From positions 2,115,501 to 2,179,500 of the forward strand of contig NZ_CP067420.1 in NCBI RefSeq assembly GCF_016653635.2: a stretch of 64,000 nucleotides of DNA, given 5' to 3'. The position numbers and the translations under genes are program-made. Each line of letters begins with the position of its first letter. Within the stretch, counting starts at the first letter, position 1. Positions 47,343 to 54,973 of this stretch are shown in pieces. This DNA comes from Skermanella sp. TT6. Lineage in GTDB: Bacteria; Pseudomonadota; Alphaproteobacteria; Azospirillales; Azospirillaceae. Below the pieces are notes generated by a model. That model ran no database searches, was not told where the DNA came from, and saw nothing but the letters and a program-made list of their open reading frames with translations.

Positions 47343-48134
47343 ATGGACAGCACCAGCATCCTGACCGACATCCGGGACGACGGGATCGCCACCATCACCA
47401 TGAACCGGGCGGAGGTCCACAACGCCTTCAACGATCAGGTCATCGCCGAGATGACCGCGACCCTGCGGCGCCTGGGCGAGGACGACCGGGTGCGCGCGGT
47501 CGTGCTCCGGGCCGCGGGGAAAAGCTTCTCGGCCGGGGCCGACCTGGGCTGGATGCAGCGTATGGCCGGCTACGGCCGTGAGGAAAACCTGCGCGACGCC
47601 GAAGGGTTGGCCGAGCTGATGCGGACCCTCAACTTCCTGCCCCGGCCCACGATCGCGGTGGTGCAGGGAGCCGCGTTCGGCGGCGGCGTCGGGCTGGTCG
47701 CCTGCTGCGACATCGCCATCGCGGCCGAAGGGGCCTCCTTCAGCCTATCTGAAGTGAGACTGGGCCTGATCCCGGCCGTCATCTCGCCCTATGTGGTGGC
47801 GGCGATCGGCGAGCGGGCGTCGCGGCGCTACTTCCTGACGGCGGAACGGTTCGCCGCCGACGAGGCGCTGCGCATCGGGCTGGTCCATCAAGTGGTTCCG
47901 GCCGACCGATGGGACGAGGCGCTGGACAGCGTGCTGGCGCGCCTGGCCGAAGGCGGTCCGGCCGCGCAGAAGGCTGCCAAGGACCTGATCTTCGCCGTGG
48001 CGCACCGGCCCGTGAACGCCGCCGTGATCCGTGACACCGCCGAACGCATCGCCACCATCCGCGCCTCCTCAGAAGGGCGCGAGGGTCTGGCGGCGTTCCT
48101 CGAAAAGCGCAAGCCGGCCTGGACGGCGAGGTAG
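47343..48134 (+). CDS. liuC: Methylglutaconyl-CoA hydratase
   Basis: A 263-residue crotonase-family enzyme that would hydrate 3-methylglutaconyl-CoA to HMG-CoA. The oxyanion-hole segments SFSAGADLGWM and GAAFGGGVGLVACCD and the catalytic Glu of SEVRLGLIPA are present. The GGGVGL form, without the first Glu of classical enoyl-CoA hydratases, is usual in AUH/LiuC-type proteins. ATG has GGAGG upstream. It is 38 bases after mccB and five before mccA. Confidence 0.92.
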   Translation: MDSTSILTDIRDDGIATITMNRAEVHNAFNDQVIAEMTATLRRLGEDDRVRAVVLRAAGKSFSAGADLGWMQRMAGYGREENLRDAEGLAELMRTLNFLPRPTIAVVQGAAFGGGVGLVACCDIAIAAEGASFSLSEVRLGLIPAVISPYVVAAIGERASRRYFLTAERFAADEALRIGLVHQVVPADRWDEALDSVLARLAEGGPAAQKAAKDLIFAVAHRPVNAAVIRDTAERIATIRASSEGREGLAAFLEKRKPAWTAR

Positions 48135-48139
48135 ACACC

Positions 48140-50146
48140 ATGTTTTCCAAGATCCTGATCGCCAACCGGGGCGAGATCGCCTGCCGGGTCATCCGTACCG
48201 CCAGGCAACTCGGCATCCGCACCGTCGCGGTCTATTCCGACGCCGATGCCGGCGCCCTGCATGTGGAAATGGCCGACGAGGCTTGGCATATCGGTCCGGC
48301 GCCGGCCCGCGAGAGCTATCTGCGCGGCGACGCCATCCTGGACGTGGCGAAGCGTTCCGGCGCCGAGGCCATCCATCCCGGTTACGGATTCCTGTCGGAG
48401 AATGCCGGCTTCGCCGAAGCCTGCGAGCAGGCCGGCGTCGTCTTCATCGGCCCGCCGGCGTCGGCGATCCGCGCCATGGGCGGCAAGTCCGAGGCCAAGG
48501 CGCTGATGGAGAAGGCCGGCGTGCCGCTGGTGCCGGGCTACCACGGGGAGGACCAGGACCCGGACCTGCTGCGCGCCGAGGCCGGCCGCATCGGCTACCC
48601 GGTGCTGATCAAGGCGTCGGCCGGCGGCGGCGGCAAGGGCATGCGGGTGGTCTCCGGGCCGGAGGATTTCGATGACCAACTTAACGGCGCCAAGCGGGAG
48701 GCGATCAACGCCTTCGGCGACGACCGCGTGCTGATCGAGCGTTACGTCACCCGACCGCGCCACGTGGAGATCCAGGTCTTCGCCGATACCCACGGCGGCT
48801 GCGTCTACCTGTTCGAGCGCGACTGCTCGATCCAGCGCCGCCACCAGAAGGTGGTGGAGGAGGCTCCTGCCCCCAACCTGGATCCGGACACCCGCCGCCG
48901 CATGGGCGAGGCCGCCGTGGCTGCCGCCCGGGCGATCGGCTATGTCGGGGCGGGGACGGTGGAGTTCCTGCTGGACGAGGACGGTTCTTTCTTCTTCATG
49001 GAGATGAACACCCGACTCCAGGTCGAGCATCCGGTGACGGAGTACATTACCGGGCAGGACCTGGTGGAATGGCAACTGCGCGTCGCCTCCGGCCAGCCGC
49101 TGCCGCGGACCCAGGACCGGTTGCACATCCACGGCCACGCCATCGAGGTCCGGCTCTATGCCGAGGACCCGCAGAAGGGCTTCCTGCCGCAGACCGGCCG
49201 CCTGGATCATCTGGTCTTTCCGCCGCTCGATTTCGGCATTCGGACCGATACCGGGGTGCGCGCGGGCGACACGATCTCGATCCACTACGACCCGATGATC
49301 GCCAAGCTGATCGTCAAGGGGGAGGATCGGGCGGCCGCGGTGCGCAAGCTGCGCGGCGCGCTGGCCGCGACCCAGGTGGTCGGGCTGGCGGCGAACACCG
49401 ACTTCCTGCTGGCCATCGCCTCCCATCCGGCGTTCCTCGCGGCCGATCTAGACACCAAGTTCATCGAGCGGTACCAGGACGACCTGCTGCCGGAACCGGC
49501 CCCGGCCGACGACGAGGTGCTGGCGCTGGCGTCACTCGCGGTGCTGCTGGACCGCTCCGCCAAGGCGCGGGCTGTCGCGGCGGCATCGGCCGACCCGTAC
49601 AGCCCGTGGGCGGGCAGCGACGGCTGGCGGCTGAACGACGACGCCCACGACACGCTGACGTTCCGCGACGGCGGGATGGACCGGCCGGTCCACCTGATCT
49701 ACCGCCGCGGCAGCTATCGGTTCGACCTCCCCGGCGGCACCGTCGAGGCGTCGGGCCGTCTGGCGCCCGACGGCACGCTGTCCGCCGACCTGGGCGGCCG
49801 GCGGCTGGAGGGCACCGTCGTCCGCCGGGGTGCCGACATCGCCGTCTTCCGCGAGCGCGGCAGCCATCGCCTGACCCTGATCGAGCCGCTGGCCGGCGCC
49901 GACGCCGCGGAAGCGCCGGGCAGCCGCCTGATCGCCCCGATGCCGGGCAAGATCATCGCCGTCCTGACCGAGCCGGGAGCGGTGGTGACCAAGGGCCAGC
50001 CGCTGGTCGTGATGGAGGCGATGAAGATGGAACACACCATCAAGGCCCCCTCTGACGGCACCGTCGAGAAGGTCCGCTACGCCGTCGGCGACCAAGTCGA
50101 GGATGGCGCCGAACTGATCGGTTTCGCGGAGACATCCGCATCGTAA
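48140..50146 (+). CDS. mccA: Methylcrotonyl-CoA carboxylase alpha subunit
   Basis: A 668-residue biotin-dependent subunit. Order: biotin carboxylase N-domain (1-115, KILIANRGEIACRVI), ATP-grasp domain (about 115-320, with KASAGGGGKGMR near 158 and EMNTRLQVEHPVTE), C-domain (about 335-445), a BT-like linker and a C-terminal biotinyl domain with the biotin acceptor Lys629 in VMEAMKMEH. Its last 580 bases are repeated as a diverged copy at 52067-52646. This copy is complete and in frame, so it should be the working gene. The four genes ivd to mccA lack an HMG-CoA lyase gene, which is often the next gene in such operons. Confidence 0.95.
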   Translation: MFSKILIANRGEIACRVIRTARQLGIRTVAVYSDADAGALHVEMADEAWHIGPAPARESYLRGDAILDVAKRSGAEAIHPGYGFLSENAGFAEACEQAGVVFIGPPASAIRAMGGKSEAKALMEKAGVPLVPGYHGEDQDPDLLRAEAGRIGYPVLIKASAGGGGKGMRVVSGPEDFDDQLNGAKREAINAFGDDRVLIERYVTRPRHVEIQVFADTHGGCVYLFERDCSIQRRHQKVVEEAPAPNLDPDTRRRMGEAAVAAARAIGYVGAGTVEFLLDEDGSFFFMEMNTRLQVEHPVTEYITGQDLVEWQLRVASGQPLPRTQDRLHIHGHAIEVRLYAEDPQKGFLPQTGRLDHLVFPPLDFGIRTDTGVRAGDTISIHYDPMIAKLIVKGEDRAAAVRKLRGALAATQVVGLAANTDFLLAIASHPAFLAADLDTKFIERYQDDLLPEPAPADDEVLALASLAVLLDRSAKARAVAAASADPYSPWAGSDGWRLNDDAHDTLTFRDGGMDRPVHLIYRRGSYRFDLPGGTVEASGRLAPDGTLSADLGGRRLEGTVVRRGADIAVFRERGSHRLTLIEPLAGADAAEAPGSRLIAPMPGKIIAVLTEPGAVVTKGQPLVVMEAMKMEHTIKAPSDGTVEKVRYAVGDQVEDGAELIGFAETSAS

Positions 50147-50292
50147 GCCCCCTGCCGACCTACAGGACTGATCAGCCTTCGGGTCGGAGCTTGCATTTTG
50201 AGATCCGGCCGGACAAGTTCCGGCCCGGCTAGAAAACTCAAGGAGAAATAATATGTCCAAAATGCTCGTAAAGGTAGTAGAAATCGCGCTCG
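49567..50292 (+). repeat. Left direct repeat: mccA 3' end, leader and livJ 5' end
   Basis: Bases 49567-50146 match 52067-52646 without any length difference (offset exactly 2500). The leader just before livJ (about 50181-50252) and the first 40 bases of livJ (50253-50292) match about 52792-52903. The left copy lacks about 110 bases, holding the 31-base inverted repeat, that the right copy has. The copies differ by scattered substitutions; about a dozen of the 193 encoded residues differ, so they are not a recent exact duplication. Confidence 0.85.
50253..50292 (+). pseudogene. 5' fragment of a livJ copy
   Basis: After an AAGGAG site an ATG begins a frame matching the first 13 codons of livJ at 52864 (MSKMLVKVVEIAL against MSRMLATVGAITL). 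Likeness stops abruptly after base 50292 and the frame soon closes. It is the broken left-hand copy produced by whatever event inserted the following cassette. The conserved leader suggests its promoter and ribosome site may still be active and could drive the genes that follow. Confidence 0.75.
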
Positions 50293-50511
50293 TACGTTTT
50301 CAATGGTATTCTAGCTGTAAGGTGTGACAATGTGACCAGATATGTCTAGTTAAGCTCTTAATGGTTGAGTTTGATGTAGGGTATGCCGTAGATGGTTCTC
50401 GCACAGTCATTGGTCTTCCACCCTACGTGCTGCTAGCTGCTAACCTACACCTTCAGAAAAGGCCCGCAGCAAAAGGTTTGGCAGCCATAAGGACGGATTT
50501 AAGACGTTCGC

Positions 50512-50964
50512 ATGCCCATTCCCCAGCTTACACAACATGGTGTCCTGCCGGTAGGGCAGCACAACTGTACATTGGATGAAGTTCAAAGTGCATATACAGG
50601 AAATGGCCACCGGCGGCAGCTGTGGGGCGATTTCAACCGTTTTTTGGTTTGGGTCCGAAATCAACCGCTTCCTCAATGCATTCTAATCGATGGTGGGTTC
50701 ACCAGCGACAAAGCGAACCCCAAGGACATTGATGTCGTTTTCGATTTAACTGACGATTCTGACGCAACGCGCAACCACTGGTTTTACGTGAACGCTACAC
50801 AATATCAAATGGTTAAAGATCAGTTCCGTGTTGATTTCTGGGTTTATGCTCCTGGGGCCCAAAGAGACCTGCGTGCGTTTTTCGAGTATGTTAGAATAGA
50901 TGAAGCCCTTAGGCGCGGATTGATGCCAGGTGCCCGGAAGGGGCTATTAAGGATTGTGCCATGA
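50512..50964 (+). CDS. DUF6932 family protein, nucleotidyltransferase-like
   Basis: A 150-residue protein starting MPIPQLTQHGVLPVG, a characteristic opening of the DUF6932 family. Residues 57-76 read ILIDGGFTSDKANPKDIDVV: a GG followed by a spaced DxD (Asp72, Asp74), which is the pattern of minimal nucleotidyltransferases (GS...DxD). The rest (HWFYVNATQYQMVKDQFRVDFWVY) fits an alpha/beta fold. If active, it might transfer a nucleotide onto a protein or RNA, as MntA and AbiEii-like toxins or antitoxins do; that is inference. Its stop overlaps the start of the next gene (ATGA), so the two are co-translated. Base composition is foreign. Confidence 0.75.
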   Translation: MPIPQLTQHGVLPVGQHNCTLDEVQSAYTGNGHRRQLWGDFNRFLVWVRNQPLPQCILIDGGFTSDKANPKDIDVVFDLTDDSDATRNHWFYVNATQYQMVKDQFRVDFWVYAPGAQRDLRAFFEYVRIDEALRRGLMPGARKGLLRIVP

Positions 50965-51962
50965 CAACCTGGGTTGAGCAAGTCGAACAGCGTGCTCGTG
51001 TGATCCATGAAGAAATAGCGATTTGGAGAATGCGAGCACAAGAATTGGGGTTCGATTTTGAACCGGTCTATGGCCGATATGCTCGCCTTTTAGACCAAAT
51101 CTATGTCAATGAGATGCCTCTGGCAAAAGCTAAGGATAACTCTGAGCTTCTTCTGCATGTGGAGGGAGCGGCCGTCGAGACGATGCCGCGTATTTCGTTG
51201 GTATCAAGCTTGTTTAACAATGTTAAGGATCAGGTTCGCAATTTAACAAAATCTATTGCGGGAATGCTTCCCGAGCATAGAGTCACAGTAGCTGACATTG
51301 ATCTAGAGCTATCAGGATTGGCACGAGGCAGTCTTTACATCGGGTTTAATGTACCGCTTCCGCGAGAGCGCAAGCGTCATGCAAATTTATTGCAGCAAGA
51401 AGATACTCTCTTCAAAGCGACGCAGAATGCACTTCGAGTGATTAATGACGTTTCTCACACAATTGAGATAATGGATCCAGTGGATGCGACTCGACAGGTC
51501 GCTGACGTAATTGATGACCCGAAGATTCGTGATGCTGCTCTAGTCGCAGTCCGCCGTATTGCGCCGTCCGGCCGAACCGGTGTATCAGCAATCGGTGTTA
51601 CTTCTGCCATCGAAGAACGACGGCCGGCTGAGTTAACCCCAGCATTGCGTCAGCAAATAGGGAAAATGTTAGTCCAGCCTGTTGTGAGTAATGAATTTAT
51701 AGAGCTTCAGGGTACGATTAGAGAAATAGATTTAGATGCAAAAAGGTTTGAGCTTAGAGGTATTGCAAACCATGAACTACAAGATATAAGATGCATATAC
51801 ACGAGAGTTGAGGGAGTGGAGCCGAGAAGACTGCTCGACGCACGTGTCAGTGTTCGAGGATTTGTTGAGCGCAGAAAAGATGAAAGTCCTCGCCTTGTCG
51901 AGGTAAAAAGCATTAGTTTTCTATCTCCATTGCCGCCCGATCCACAGAAAGAACTTTTTTGA
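50961..51962 (+). CDS. Unrecognised partner protein of the DUF6932 gene
   Basis: A 333-residue soluble protein, not recognised. Residues 1-60 are helical (EQVEQRARVIHEEIAIWRMR), about 85-240 form a mixed region with IDLELSGLARGSLYIGF and helices DAALVAVRRIAP, and 246-320 look like an all-beta domain (FIELQGTIREIDLDAKRFEL, then RVSVRGFVERR) resembling an OB or SH3-like barrel. No catalytic motif, membrane span or signal. Four-base overlap with the DUF6932 gene implies a fixed ratio and a physical complex. The gene ends about 100 bases before the right-hand duplicate. It could be antitoxin, substrate or effector of the nucleotidyltransferase-like protein. Confidence 0.75.
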   Translation: MTTWVEQVEQRARVIHEEIAIWRMRAQELGFDFEPVYGRYARLLDQIYVNEMPLAKAKDNSELLLHVEGAAVETMPRISLVSSLFNNVKDQVRNLTKSIAGMLPEHRVTVADIDLELSGLARGSLYIGFNVPLPRERKRHANLLQQEDTLFKATQNALRVINDVSHTIEIMDPVDATRQVADVIDDPKIRDAALVAVRRIAPSGRTGVSAIGVTSAIEERRPAELTPALRQQIGKMLVQPVVSNEFIELQGTIREIDLDAKRFELRGIANHELQDIRCIYTRVEGVEPRRLLDARVSVRGFVERRKDESPRLVEVKSISFLSPLPPDPQKELF

Positions 51963-52066
51963 TTCACATTATCTAGCGTCAGACAATCCAGAGTAAAGTT
52001 TCCACAAAACCTTCCAGAGTTAAGCTCAAAGGGTGCGGAGAGTAAGTGGTTGTGAGGATTTAAGAT

Positions 52067-52646
52067 GCGGGCGATCGCGACGGCGTTGGTCGTCCCATAC
52101 AGCCCGTGGGCGGGCAGCGATGGCTGGGGTCTGAACGACGACGCCCACGACACGCTCACCTTCCGCGACAACAGGACGGACCGGCCGGTCTACCTGATCT
52201 ATCGCCGCCAGCGCTATCGGCCGGACCTGCCCGGCGGCACCGTGGAGGCGTCGGGCCGCCTGGCCCCTGACGGCACGTTGTCCGCCGACCTCGGCGGCCG
52301 GAGGCTGAAGGGGACCGTCGTGCGACGGAGCGCCGACATCGCCGTGTTCCGGGAGCGCGGCAGCCACCGCCTGACCCTGATCGAGCCGCTGGCCGGCGCC
52401 GACGCGGCGGAAGCGCCGGGCAGCCGCCTGATCGCCCTGATGCCGGGCAAAATCATCGCCGTGCTGACCGAACCGGGAGCCGTGGTCACCAGGGGCCAGC
52501 CGCTGGTGGTGATGGAGGCGATGAAGATGGAGCACACCATCAAGGCGCCCGCGGACGGCACCGTCGAGAAGGTCCGCTACGCCGTCGGCGACCAAGTCGA
52601 GGATGGCGCCGAGCTGATCGGCTTCGCGGAGACCTCGGCGCCATAG
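52067..52646 (+). pseudogene. 3' fragment of a second mccA copy
   Basis: This stretch encodes the last 193 residues of an alpha subunit of methylcrotonyl-CoA carboxylase, 580 bases aligned without gaps to 49567-50146. The biotinyl domain is whole, with VMEAMKMEH and its Lys, and the frame is intact to the stop. An ATG at 52065 precedes it by chance of the junction, so a free biotin carboxyl carrier-like protein could be made. The biotin carboxylase domains are missing. It is best seen as a duplication remnant, though conservation of the frame leaves use as a stand-alone biotin carrier open. Confidence 0.8.
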
Positions 52647-52694
52647 GTCAGAACCCGCACCCTATCGACACAACATACCTTTGATTGCAGGAAT

Positions 52695-52775
52695 CGTAGG
52701 TCGGCTAAAGCGAAGCGGCAGCCGACGGCAACGCGCCTGCTCTATCGGCTGCCGCTTCGCTTTAGCCGACCTACG
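52695..52775. repeat. Perfect 31-base inverted repeat
   Basis: Bases 52695-52725 and 52745-52775 are exact reverse complements, with a 19-base spacer. Outer ends are CGTAGGTCGGCT; each arm also folds on itself (GTCGGCT with AGCCGAC). The design, two hairpins head to head, matches the imperfect repeat at 31905-31986 and suggests a REP/BIME-like intergenic element. In the left direct repeat only a remnant of its right end (GCCGACCTAC near 50154) is present. It lies between the mccA fragment and livJ and would form a very stable structure in a read-through transcript, so it may also end transcription. Confidence 0.8.
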
Positions 52776-52863
52776 GGACTGCCCGGTCGTAGGGTCGGAG
52801 CTTGCATTTTGAGAGCCGGCCGGACAAGTTCCGGGCCAGCGGGAAAACTCAGGGAGAAATAAC

Positions 52864-53991
52864 ATGTCCAGGATGCTTGCGACGGTAGGGGCGATCACGC
52901 TCGGTTCGCTCCTGGCGACGCCTGTCATGGCGCAGGAGACGGTGACCATCGGCGCCATCGAGATCCTGTCCGGGCCGAGTGCCGCCTACGGCACCGCCAT
53001 CAAGGGCGGCCTCGAACTGGCGATGGACGAGATCAACGCCAAGGGCGGCGTGCTCGGCGGCAAGAAGCTGGCGCTGATCGTCGAGGACTCGGCCGGCAAC
53101 AAGGACCAGGCGGTGAACGCCGCGCGCAAGCTGGTCGGCCGCGACAAGGTGCCGGTCGTGATCGGCCCGACGCTGTCCAACGAGATGTTCGCCGTCGGCC
53201 CGGTCACCAACGGCCGCGAGGTGGTCACGGTCGGCACCTCGACCACCGCAAAGGGCATCACCGAGATCGGCCCGTTCATCTTCCGCACGTCGCTGCCGGA
53301 ATCCGACGTCGTCCCGGTCACGCTGAAGACGGCGCAGGAGAAGTTCGGCATCAAGAAGATCGCGATGATGTACGCGAACGACGACGCCTTCAGCAAGTCG
53401 GGCTTCGACAGCATGAAAGCCGCGGCCGAGGAGCTGGGGCTGGAGATCGCGACGATCGAGACCTTCGGCAGCAAGGACACCGATTTCTCGGCCCAGCTCA
53501 CCAAGATCAAGGGTCTCGGCGTCGACGCCATCACCATCTCGGCGCTGGTCGAGCCGATCTCCGGCGTCGTCCTCCAGGCGCGCCAGCTCGGCATTCCCAG
53601 CAGCGTCCGCTTCATCGGCGGCAACGGCGCCAACTCGCCGAAGCTGGGGGAGATCGCCGGCGCCGCGGCCGACGGCCTGCTGGTCGGCAGCCCCTGGTTC
53701 ATCGCCAAGCCGGACGAGGCGAACCGGAAGTTCGTGGCCGACTACAAGCAGCGGAACGGCAAGGACCCGGACCAGTTCGCCGCCCAGGCCTACGACACGA
53801 TGTACATCGTGGCCCAGGCGATCGACCGGGCGGGTGCGGCCGATAGCGACAAGATCCGCCAGGCGCTCTACAAGACCGACTTCAACGGCGTCATGGGGCC
53901 GTTCACCTTCACCGAGGGCCGCGATCCCGCCTCCAACGAGGGCGTCGTCGTGCTGTCCATGAAAAATGGCCGGTTCGAAATCCTGGAGTAG
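52864..53991 (+). CDS. livJ: Branched-chain amino acid ABC transporter, substrate-binding protein
   Basis: A 375-residue periplasmic binding protein of the Leu/Ile/Val type (PF13458). A signal peptide covers residues 1-23 (TPVMA|QE). The mature chain has TIGAIEILSGPSAAYG, the loop GNKDQAVNAARKLVGRDKVPVVIGP and GTSTTAKGIT, which line the ligand cleft. It delivers its ligand to LivHM. The leader contains a GGCCGGA...TTCCGG hairpin and AGGGAG before the ATG. Location directly after leucine degradation genes supports leucine, isoleucine or valine as ligand, though relatives bind other amides and amino acids. Confidence 0.93.
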   Translation: MSRMLATVGAITLGSLLATPVMAQETVTIGAIEILSGPSAAYGTAIKGGLELAMDEINAKGGVLGGKKLALIVEDSAGNKDQAVNAARKLVGRDKVPVVIGPTLSNEMFAVGPVTNGREVVTVGTSTTAKGITEIGPFIFRTSLPESDVVPVTLKTAQEKFGIKKIAMMYANDDAFSKSGFDSMKAAAEELGLEIATIETFGSKDTDFSAQLTKIKGLGVDAITISALVEPISGVVLQARQLGIPSSVRFIGGNGANSPKLGEIAGAAADGLLVGSPWFIAKPDEANRKFVADYKQRNGKDPDQFAAQAYDTMYIVAQAIDRAGAADSDKIRQALYKTDFNGVMGPFTFTEGRDPASNEGVVVLSMKNGRFEILE

Positions 53992-54015
53992 TTCCGGCCG
54001 ACGCACCGTGCTAAG

Positions 54016-54042
54016 GGAGGCCCGCCCTCGCGGCGGGCTTCC
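54016..54042 (+). terminator. Attenuator-like hairpin between livJ and livH
   Basis: GGAGGCCCGCC (54016-54026) pairs with GGCGGGCTTCC (54032-54042) with one G-T pair and a five-base loop. It lies 25 bases after the livJ stop and 46 before livH, with only a weak T-rich tail. Such a hairpin can protect the livJ message or partly stop transcription, giving more binding protein than permease. Confidence 0.5.
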
Positions 54043-54087
54043 GCTTTGCGGGGCGTTTCCAGATCCACGAATTGGCGCCTACCTTCC

Positions 54088-54969
54088 ATGCTGTCCCAAC
54101 AATTGGTCAACGGCCTGGTGCTGGGTTCGACCTATGCGCTTTTCGCGCTGGGGTTCACGCTGATCTTCGGCGTGCTCCGGGTCATCAACCTGACCTATGG
54201 CTTCTATTTCTCGGTCGGCGCCTTCGTGGCGCTGACCGCCGCGCGCGAGCTTGGCGCCAACATCTGGGTGGCGCTGCCGCTGGGCGCAGTCGCGGCCGGG
54301 CTGGTGGCCGTCGTTGCGGACTGGCTCCTGCTGACGCGGCTCCGCCGGGCCAAGGCCGGCGAACTGGCGTCGCTGATGGTGACCCTGGGCGCCGTGCTGG
54401 CGCTCTATTCGCTGATGGCCGTCTTCATCGGCACCGACATCCAGCGCTTCCCCTTCGGCTTCGTCGACAACTCCGCCCTCGAATTCGGTGATGTCCGGAT
54501 CTCCACGGTGCAGATCCTGATCATCGGCACCACGCTGGTGCTGGTGGCCCTGCTGTTCGTGCTGCTCCAGCGTACCAAGCTCGGCCTGATGATCCGCGCC
54601 CTTGCGGAGAACGAGGACGCCGCCCGCCTGATGGGCATCAATGTCGGCCTGACCGTCGCGGCCGTCTCCTTCCTGTCCGGCATGCTGGGCGGCGCGGCCG
54701 GGGTCCTGATCGGCCTGAACTTCAACGCGATCCAGCCCTTCATGGGCGAGCACATGATGCTGCGGGGCTTCGCCGTCATCATCATCGGCGGCCTGGGCGA
54801 CATCCGCGGCGCGCTGATCGCCGGCGTGCTGCTGGGCCTGCTGGAAGTGCTGACGGCCGGCTACATCTCGTCCAACGCCAGGGAGGCGGTCGCCTTCACC
54901 ATCCTGGTGCTGACCCTGTGGTTCCGCCCGGTCGGCCTGTTCGGCCGCGCCCAGGCGAAGAGGGCCTGA
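54088..54969 (+). CDS. livH: Branched-chain amino acid ABC transporter permease
   Basis: A 293-residue membrane permease with about eight spans, of the LivH group. Landmarks: N-terminal LVNGLVLGSTYALFALGFTLIFGVLRVINLTYG-type segment (given in part), RALAENEDAARLMGINV, which holds the coupling loop that contacts the ATPases, and GGLGDIRGALIAGVLLG. It forms the channel together with LivM. ATG at 54088 has only a weak ribosome site. livM follows five bases after the stop. Confidence 0.94.
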   Translation: MLSQQLVNGLVLGSTYALFALGFTLIFGVLRVINLTYGFYFSVGAFVALTAARELGANIWVALPLGAVAAGLVAVVADWLLLTRLRRAKAGELASLMVTLGAVLALYSLMAVFIGTDIQRFPFGFVDNSALEFGDVRISTVQILIIGTTLVLVALLFVLLQRTKLGLMIRALAENEDAARLMGINVGLTVAAVSFLSGMLGGAAGVLIGLNFNAIQPFMGEHMMLRGFAVIIIGGLGDIRGALIAGVLLGLLEVLTAGYISSNAREAVAFTILVLTLWFRPVGLFGRAQAKRA

Positions 54970-54973
54970 CGCC

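Larger units (their letters stand above)
50293..52066 (+). mobile_element. AT-richer foreign two-gene cassette
   Basis: This segment is visibly less GC-rich than everything around it and uses AT-ending codons. Its borders coincide with the points where the flanking chromosomal likeness breaks. It holds two overlapping genes (50512-51962) and about 220 bases of leader. No integrase, transposase, terminal inverted repeat or tRNA site is visible, so it is not a self-mobile element in its present form. A 72-codon frame at 50361-50579 overlaps the first gene but has weak support. The flanking duplications suggest arrival by homologous recombination with related DNA. Called a mobile element only in the sense of acquired DNA. 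Confidence 0.6.
52067..52903 (+). repeat. Right direct repeat of the mccA-livJ junction
   Basis: The counterpart of 49567-50292: mccA 3' end (52067-52646), leader and livJ 5' end (52864-52903). It carries about 110 extra bases in the leader, including the 31-base inverted repeat at 52695-52775. On this side livJ is intact and mccA truncated, the reverse of the left copy. Confidence 0.85.

Noticed and set aside
50361-50579. A 72-codon frame at the left of the foreign cassette
   Set aside because: It overlaps the well-supported start of the DUF6932 gene and has no recognised family; too weak for a separate gene.
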